Shown here: positions 23,329 through 28,159 of the stretch, one piece after another
Position numbering within the stretch: position 1 is the stretch's first letter
Layout: each line of letters opens with the position of its first letter
Made by a program: the position numbers and the translations under genes
Notes under the pieces: model-generated
Seen by the model: only the letters and a program-made list of their open reading frames with translations
Told to the model about the DNA's origin: nothing
The model's database searches: none
Assembly: GCA_964563585.1 (NCBI GenBank)
Contig: CAZLXG010000027.1
Location: 1-28,159, forward strand
DNA from: CAZLXG01 sp964563585
GTDB lineage: Bacteria > Bacteroidota > Bacteroidia > Flavobacteriales > Flavobacteriaceae
Reading direction: 5' to 3'
Length of the DNA stretch: 28,159 bases

Positions 23329-23744
23329 CAAATAATTGACGCTTATCCTTAAAGGTCTTAAATTCTAAAGCATTACCTGATGGGTCTTTAAAAAACATGG
23401 TAGCTTGTTCTCCAACTAAACCTTCGAATCTAATATAAGGTTCAATAATAAATTGAATGTTTTTTTGCTTTTAATTGTTCCGCGAAAGTGTGAAAATTAT
23501 TCCAAGATAAAACAACACCAAAATGTGGCACAGGAACATTTTTTCCATCAATAGGATTGGTATGTAAATCTTCATCAGATTTTGGTTTATAATGAATAAC
23601 TAATTGATGTCCAAAGAAATTAAAATCTACCCATTGCTCACTACTTCTTCCTTCTTCACAACCTAAAACATCACGATAAAATGTGCGGCATTCATTTAAA
23701 TTATAAACAGGTATTGCTAAATGAAAAGGGAAAATGGAAGACAT
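23321..23744 (-). pseudogene. VOC (glyoxalase/dioxygenase superfamily) protein, frameshifted
   Basis: The intact part (23744-23460) gives a typical VOC half: FHLAIPVYNLNECRTFYRDVLG with the metal-ligand His, then VDFNFFGHQLVIHY and HFGVVLSW. After EQLKAK the frame reads HSIYY and stops at 23442. In the next frame the family pattern continues without a break: NIQFIIEPYIRFEGLVG, EQATMFFKDPSGNALEFKTF, ending QLFAK and TAG at 23321. The slip is at a run of seven A on the minus strand (23460-23466), where six would restore a 140-residue protein. It is either a recent mutation, a switchable homopolymer or a sequencing error. The start is 2 bases after the rluF-like stop, so it shares that transcript. 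Substrate unknown. Confidence 0.85.
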
Positions 23745-23746
23745 TT

Positions 23747-24508
23747 TTAGGTGCTTTTTTTTCTAACTAAATTGGATTGATAGACTTTAGTTGAATCTTC
23801 TAAAAGTGTGTTAAGCTCAATAAATTCTTCTTTAGTTAATTCTCGATATTCACCAACAGGCATATCTAATTTAATGTTCATTATTCTAACACGTTTAAGC
23901 GTTTCAACTTCATAATTTAAATACTCACACATACGACGAATTTGTCTGTTTAAACCCTGTGTAAGTATAATTTTAAAGGTGTTGGAATTTACTTTTTTAA
24001 CAACACATTTTTTTGTGGTTTTGCTTAAATCTTCTATATAAATACCGTTAGACATTCTGGTGATGAACGTTTGAGAAATTGGTTTGTCTACAGTAACAAT
24101 GTATTCTTTTTCGTGGTTGTTACTCGCCCGAAGTATCTTGTTTACAATATCGCCATCGTCGGTTAATAAGATCAAACCTTCACTAGGTTTGTCTAATCTC
24201 CCAATAGGGAAAATGCGTTTTGGATAATTAATAAAATCTATAATATTGTCTTTTTCTACACGAGTATCGGTAGTACAAACAATACCAATAGGTTTGTTAA
24301 ATGCAAGATAAACAAATGCTTTTTTTGTGTTGTTAATTTCTTCACCATCAACATGTACAACATCAGTTGGTGAAATTTTTGTACCCATTTCAGGAATAAC
24401 GCCGTTAATGGTAACGCGTCCAGCATCAATAAGTTTATCGGCTTCTCTACGCGAGCAATATCCAACTTCACTTAAAAATTTATTAATACGTTTTAATGGT
24501 ACATCCAT
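23747..24508 (-). CDS. rluF: 23S rRNA pseudouridine synthase, RluF-like
   Basis: 253 residues. The N-terminal S4 RNA-binding domain (about 5-60, RINKFLSEVGYCSRREADKL, GRVTINGVIPEMG) is followed by the RsuA/RluF-type catalytic domain. The catalytic Asp is residue 106 in IFPIGRLDKPSEGLILLT. GDIVNKILRASNNHEKEY and LNRQIRRMCEYL are the other family motifs and fit RluF (position 2604 in E. coli numbering) better than RluB or RluE. It acts on ribosomal RNA in the cytoplasm. It heads a short unit with the VOC gene. The exact target position is inferred from similarity only. Confidence 0.85.
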   Translation of the reverse strand: MDVPLKRINKFLSEVGYCSRREADKLIDAGRVTINGVIPEMGTKISPTDVVHVDGEEINNTKKAFVYLAFNKPIGIVCTTDTRVEKDNIIDFINYPKRIFPIGRLDKPSEGLILLTDDGDIVNKILRASNNHEKEYIVTVDKPISQTFITRMSNGIYIEDLSKTTKKCVVKKVNSNTFKIILTQGLNRQIRRMCEYLNYEVETLKRVRIMNIKLDMPVGEYRELTKEEFIELNTLLEDSTKVYQSNLVRKKST

Positions 24509-24528
24509 AATTTCAAAAGTACAACAAT

Positions 24529-25356
24529 CTAAGCGTTTAAAAATTCAATTATATGCGTATTAACTTTTTCAGATTTTAATCCATGACCAAGACTTCTTGT
24601 GGTTATTAACTCTGAATTTGAATAGTTTTTTTGAAAATCTAAAGCATCTGTATAAGGAATAATACGGTCTTTTTTATCATGAATTATTAAACCTTTTGCG
24701 GTAATTTCTTTTGAAAATTTTGAAGCAGAAAAGTATTTTGGTAAATGCTTAAATTCTTGAAGCACATATTGATTCATCTCGCGTACAACCTTTGTGTTAT
24801 AATTCATCATTTTTGAATAGCGATTAAAAACGCCTGTAAAATTTGATGGTGCGCCAAGTAAAACTAATTTGTTTACAGATTTTAATTGATATTTATATTG
24901 AAAAAATACAGTTGCCATACCACCTACAGAATGCCCAATAATGGTATTTACATTAAATTTATCAGCAACAATATTAATGCATTCTGAATATAAAATGGCA
25001 TTAAATAATTTCCCAGTTGAATTTCCATGAGCTGGTGCATCAAGTGCAACAATATTATAATTTAAAGCTTGTAATTGCTCAACTAAATTTTTCCACCTAT
25101 GCGTATTGCTTTCCCAACCATGTGCTAATAAAACGGTGTCTTTATTGCCTTTCCAATGGTAAGTCATTATCGAAATATCATTGTATTTTAGTCTTTTTTG
25201 ATTTGCCGATTTTAAAAAATCTGAATCAATATTTTTTAATTTGATTTTTTGTGGCGAAGAAAATAATAGAATAGCAAGTTTAGCTGCATATTTTGATGAA
25301 AAATGGCTGACAAGGTTTAATAGAAAACCAACTGTTTTCAGAATAAAATTATTCAT
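24529..25356 (-). CDS. Alpha/beta hydrolase
   Basis: 275 residues. The N-terminus has a hydrophobic stretch but no clear cleavage site; the hydrolase fold starts near residue 60. The oxyanion motif is LLAHGWESNTHRW, the nucleophile elbow GHSVGG, the acid loop HDKKDRIIP and the catalytic His in LGHGLK, so the triad is complete. The DAPAHGNSTG strand-4 motif is typical of bacterial esterase-like members. It is unrelated in detail to the tandem pair at 4.3-6.0 kb. It lies 20 bases upstream of rluF-like and 15 bases after the lipoprotein gene, so it is probably in the same transcript. Substrate unknown. Confidence 0.85.
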   Translation of the reverse strand: MNNFILKTVGFLLNLVSHFSSKYAAKLAILLFSSPQKIKLKNIDSDFLKSANQKRLKYNDISIMTYHWKGNKDTVLLAHGWESNTHRWKNLVEQLQALNYNIVALDAPAHGNSTGKLFNAILYSECINIVADKFNVNTIIGHSVGGMATVFFQYKYQLKSVNKLVLLGAPSNFTGVFNRYSKMMNYNTKVVREMNQYVLQEFKHLPKYFSASKFSKEITAKGLIIHDKKDRIIPYTDALDFQKNYSNSELITTRSLGHGLKSEKVNTHIIEFLNA

Positions 25357-25371
25357 TTGTAATGGATATTG

Positions 25372-25929
25372 TTAACGACTCCAGTTTAAGAAAAAGTACT
25401 TCACTTTTGCATTATCAGGAATGTGTGTAGCTTCTATAATTAAATTCATATCAAACCGAAGATTTGCAGGTAACTCTTTTTTATCAATAGTAAAAGCAGC
25501 ATTAATTTCGTTTACCGAAATTACAATCGAGTTTATTAAATTGTCTATTCTAGAAATTTTATAGTTTGCAACTATGTCTTTAAATGTGCTTAAAGTAGTT
25601 AGGTTTTTGTCTGTTTTATAACGCGAATCAAATATTTGAATACTTTGAATTACCGAAGTAGAATCTAATGATTGTCTTGGTGAAAGTGATAATAATTTTT
25701 TACCGCCTTTTTCAAAAACTATTATATCATTTATGTTGCCAGTAAACTCATCTCCACTAATAAATTTTATAATAGAATCGTTACTGAAAATAGTTTCTAA
25801 ATCTTTTACTTGAGTAGAATCTGTTAACAAACCAATATGTTGCTTACTAATTTGAAATGGGTCTTGTTCTTTTTTACAACTTGTAAAAACTAATAGAATA
25901 ATAATGATGCTTAAAATATATTTATACAT
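25372..25929 (-). CDS. Lipoprotein of unknown function
   Basis: 185 residues. The signal peptide YILSIIIILLVFTSC ends in a lipobox with Cys18 and is followed by KKEQDPF. The mature domain is mixed alpha/beta: QISKQHIGLLTDSTQVKDL, SGDEFTGNINDIIVFEKGGKK, a SLSP...SIQIFDSRYKT segment, and it ends AKVKYFFLNWSR. No known domain was recognised, though I recall similar flavobacterial lipoproteins beginning DPFQISK. It probably faces the periplasm. It is 44 bases after the HerA-like ATPase and 15 before the hydrolase, all in one direction. Confidence 0.82.
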   Translation of the reverse strand: MYKYILSIIIILLVFTSCKKEQDPFQISKQHIGLLTDSTQVKDLETIFSNDSIIKFISGDEFTGNINDIIVFEKGGKKLLSLSPRQSLDSTSVIQSIQIFDSRYKTDKNLTTLSTFKDIVANYKISRIDNLINSIVISVNEINAAFTIDKKELPANLRFDMNLIIEATHIPDNAKVKYFFLNWSR

Positions 25930-25973
25930 GAATTTGTTTGGGTTTTTAATAATAAATAGAAGTAAAATTCTAA

Positions 25974-27518
25974 TTAACGGTTTTTCATAACTTTGCTTAA
26001 AATACCAAAAACACTTCGTATAAACGTTGCGCTTGTAAGTACTTTTACTATAGGATTCATACGAGTGCTTTTTCGTCTTGTTTTAGTTGTTTTTCTTCTA
26101 GATTCAACTTTTCTAAGTGCCGCTTTTTCTTTTCGTGCTTTTTCTTTAACTTCTTCTGCTTCTGCTTTCTCTATTTTTTTATTAAGCATTTCATAAGCAC
26201 TTTCTCTATCAATATCTTTGTTATATTTTTTAACAAGTTTAGATTTAGAAAATAACGTACTTAATTCACTTTTAGTTAAAATATCCATTCTACTCATTGG
26301 TGCACGCATCATAGTTGCAGCCAATGGTGTAGGTCTTCCTTTTTCATCTAAAGCAGAAACTAATGCTTCTCCAATACCTAACGATGTTAACATTTCGGTA
26401 GTATCATAATATTTAGAATCGGGATAGTTTTGTGCAGTTAATTTTATAGCTTTTCTGTCTTTTGCAGTAAAAGCTCTTAAAGCGTGTTGTATTTTTAAAC
26501 CAAGTTGACTTAAAACTGCTTCTGGAACATCGGTTGGGTTTTGCGTTACAAAATATAAACCAACCCCTTTACTACGTATTAATTTTACAATACTTTCTAT
26601 CTGATTTAATAATGCTTTTGATGCTTCATTAAAAATTAAGTGAGCTTCATCAATAAACATGATAAGTTCTGGTCTGTCACTATCACCTTGCTCAGGAAAT
26701 ATTGAGTAAATTTCAGCCAATAAACTTAACATAAATGTTGAAAATAACTTAGGTCTATCTTGTATGTCTGTTAATCTAATTATATTAATATAACCTCTGC
26801 CTTCATCATCAACTCTTAATAAATCATCTACTTCAAACGAGGTTTCACCAAAAAATAGTTCAGCACCTTGTTGTTCTAATTCAATCACTTTACGTAAAAT
26901 AGCACCTGTTGATGCGGTAGAAATTCTACCATACGCTTTTGTGAATTCTGCTTTTCCTTCTTGAGTTGAATATTGCAAAATCTTTTTAAAATCTTTTAAA
27001 TCAAGAACAGGCATTTTGTTATCATCGCAGTATTGAAAAATAACAGCAACAACACCAGATTGTGTATCAGATAAATCTAAAATTCTTGATAATAATACAG
27101 GCCCAAATTCGCTAACAGTAGCTCTTAAACGAACACCATCTTGTTCAGAAAGTGTTAGTATTTCAACTGGGAATTTTTTAGCTTCAAAAGGTATCCCTAT
27201 TTTTTCGTGTCGTTCATCAATTTTACGATGCCCAGGGCTAGGTTGTGCTAATCCACTTAAATCACCTTTAATATCCATAAGTAAAACAGGAATGCCCTTG
27301 TCGCTTAAGTTTTCAGCTAATACTTGTAATGATTTTGTTTTACCAGTACCTGTTGCACCAGCAATTAAACCATGACGATTCATGGTTTTTAGAGGAATTT
27401 TTACATGTGCACCAGTAATAGTTTCGCCATCTAACATAGCGGATCCAACAGTAATAAAATCACCTTTAGTTGTATTACCATCTGTTATATGCTTAAAAAA
27501 ATCTTCCTTCTTACTCAT
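25974..27518 (-). CDS. HerA-like helicase/ATPase (DUF853, YjgR family)
   Basis: 514 residues. This cytoplasmic FtsK/HerA-class P-loop ATPase has Walker A GATGTGKT (54-61), MDIKGDLSGLAQ following it, Walker B LIMFIDEAHLIF (285-296), and the sensor-like VTQNPTDVPEAVLSQLG. These match the YjgR/DUF853 family. The C-terminal 80 residues are a charged coiled coil (KKIEKAEAEEVKEKARKEK) and a basic stretch (RRKTTKTRRKSTR), then a short hydrophobic end (FIRSVFGILSKVMKNR). The coiled-coil tail is normal for the family. The family is widespread but its cellular role is unsettled; DNA translocation is inferred from the HerA relation. No NurA nuclease is adjacent. Confidence 0.92.
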   Translation of the reverse strand: MSKKEDFFKHITDGNTTKGDFITVGSAMLDGETITGAHVKIPLKTMNRHGLIAGATGTGKTKSLQVLAENLSDKGIPVLLMDIKGDLSGLAQPSPGHRKIDERHEKIGIPFEAKKFPVEILTLSEQDGVRLRATVSEFGPVLLSRILDLSDTQSGVVAVIFQYCDDNKMPVLDLKDFKKILQYSTQEGKAEFTKAYGRISTASTGAILRKVIELEQQGAELFFGETSFEVDDLLRVDDEGRGYINIIRLTDIQDRPKLFSTFMLSLLAEIYSIFPEQGDSDRPELIMFIDEAHLIFNEASKALLNQIESIVKLIRSKGVGLYFVTQNPTDVPEAVLSQLGLKIQHALRAFTAKDRKAIKLTAQNYPDSKYYDTTEMLTSLGIGEALVSALDEKGRPTPLAATMMRAPMSRMDILTKSELSTLFSKSKLVKKYNKDIDRESAYEMLNKKIEKAEAEEVKEKARKEKAALRKVESRRKTTKTRRKSTRMNPIVKVLTSATFIRSVFGILSKVMKNR

Positions 27519-27589
27519 GCCTTATAAATTTGGATAAAAATACAGGAAATTAGAAGAAGAAAAAAATAAGAAATTTAACTAAAAAATGA

Positions 27590-28159
27590 TTATTTAATTT
27601 TTTCAATATATATATCGCAAGTATTTACGCTTCTAAAAACTGCTGGAGCAGAATTCCCACTTCTTACAGTTTGAACACTAATAGTTTGTCCTGCGGTAAT
27701 ATTAAAAACCTCAGTTATGTGAAGAGAAGATTCACGATGACCGTTTGAATGTCTTACATAACCAGTAGTAGCTATTGTACCTGTTCTAGTACCATTAATA
27801 GCAAGTTGAGCTTCAACTGAAACACGCACATCAGAGTTACCACCAACTGTTGGTACTCTGTAAGAAATATTTACTGTAATTCTATATCGGCCTGTGTCAT
27901 TTATTGTTATAGTGTTTCCTGAAACAGAATATTTGCTAGTATCATCATTCCAATTTAATGTGCCAAAAATTGGAATATTTGTTGAAGAACCAGTGTTTAT
28001 ATTGGTAGTTGTATTAGTATTACTGTATTTAACAGATGAGTTATGAGACGTTTTACTCCAGTCTGGTAATGCAGGTGTTCCAAAATTAAATTGAAACTCT
28101 TTTTCATCAGAATTAAAAACTAATAAACCTGTTTCAGGATTAGCTATAGCGTTAATTTG
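27590..28159 (-). CDS. C-terminal part of secreted protein with C1q/TNF-like jelly-roll domain
   Basis: The frame stays open from the stop at 27590 to the window edge, giving the last 189 residues of a longer gene. The stretch near the edge, INAIANPETGLLVFNSDEKE, is the repeat-end motif common in flavobacterial fibre-like and adhesin-like surface proteins. It is followed by a beta-rich domain: WNDDTSKYSVSGNTITIND, TGRYRITVNISYR, VRVSVEAQLAING, HITEVFNITAGQTISVQT, CDIYIEKIK. The GRYRITVNISY and ITAGQTISVQ strands resemble C1q/TNF-like trimerising domains. The N-terminus, signal and length cannot be seen. A role in a trimeric surface or secreted fibre is inference. Confidence 0.8.
   Translation of the reverse strand, partial: QINAIANPETGLLVFNSDEKEFQFNFGTPALPDWSKTSHNSSVKYSNTNTTTNINTGSSTNIPIFGTLNWNDDTSKYSVSGNTITINDTGRYRITVNISYRVPTVGGNSDVRVSVEAQLAINGTRTGTIATTGYVRHSNGHRESSLHITEVFNITAGQTISVQTVRSGNSAPAVFRSVNTCDIYIEKIK

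Overview
The window reads as chromosomal DNA from a member of the Flavobacteriaceae (Bacteroidota). It is strongly AT-rich. Promoter-like boxes follow the Bacteroidota form TAnnTTTG. It carries a FecI/FecR/STN-type TonB receptor set, lipoproteins with flavobacterial signal peptides, the DUF2157 plus GDYXXLXY pair, and a lysyl-tRNA synthetase with a C-terminal extension. No tRNA, rRNA, CRISPR array, insertion sequence or prophage was seen. The genus cannot be fixed from the sequence.

Layout. 1-1.7 kb: a possible broken start of an exported protein leaving the left edge, then a conserved helical (TPR-like) protein of unknown role. 1.8-6.0 kb: membrane proteins (YiaA/YiaB type, DUF2157, GDYXXLXY) and two overlapping, tandemly duplicated membrane-anchored alpha/beta hydrolases. 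6.1-9.5 kb, minus strand: small ORF, secreted amidohydrolase, lysS. 9.5-11.4 kb: a structured flavobacterial intergenic repeat, a 52-residue YqaE/Pmp3 gene, a lipoprotein and lipB. 11.4-20.0 kb: the accessory core of the window, holding a relic of a GH26 mannanase, a TonB receptor, FecR, a small ORF, an ECF sigma factor, and two large repeat-built lipoproteins. 20.2-23.3 kb: ffh, folD and a TIGR02206/YwaF membrane protein. 23.3-27.5 kb, minus strand: a frameshifted VOC protein, an RluF-type pseudouridine synthase, an alpha/beta hydrolase, a lipoprotein and a HerA-like ATPase. The right edge cuts a secreted protein with a C1q/TNF-like tail.

The strongest candidate system is 11.6-20.0 kb. A sequence of the form GGGTAGG-N16-CTGTTWTATA occurs in front of fecR and in front of each of the two large lipoproteins, with exactly the same spacer each time. 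I infer a cell-surface signalling circuit (TonB receptor to FecR to ECF sigma) whose targets are the receptor operon itself and two modular, disulfide-rich, probably surface-exposed lipoproteins of unknown function.

A 100-N scaffold gap lies inside this locus. The 55 bases on either side are identical, as expected of two contigs that overlap by one k-mer. If joined, they reveal a 58-codon ORF that starts on the ATGA overlap with the sigma-factor stop.
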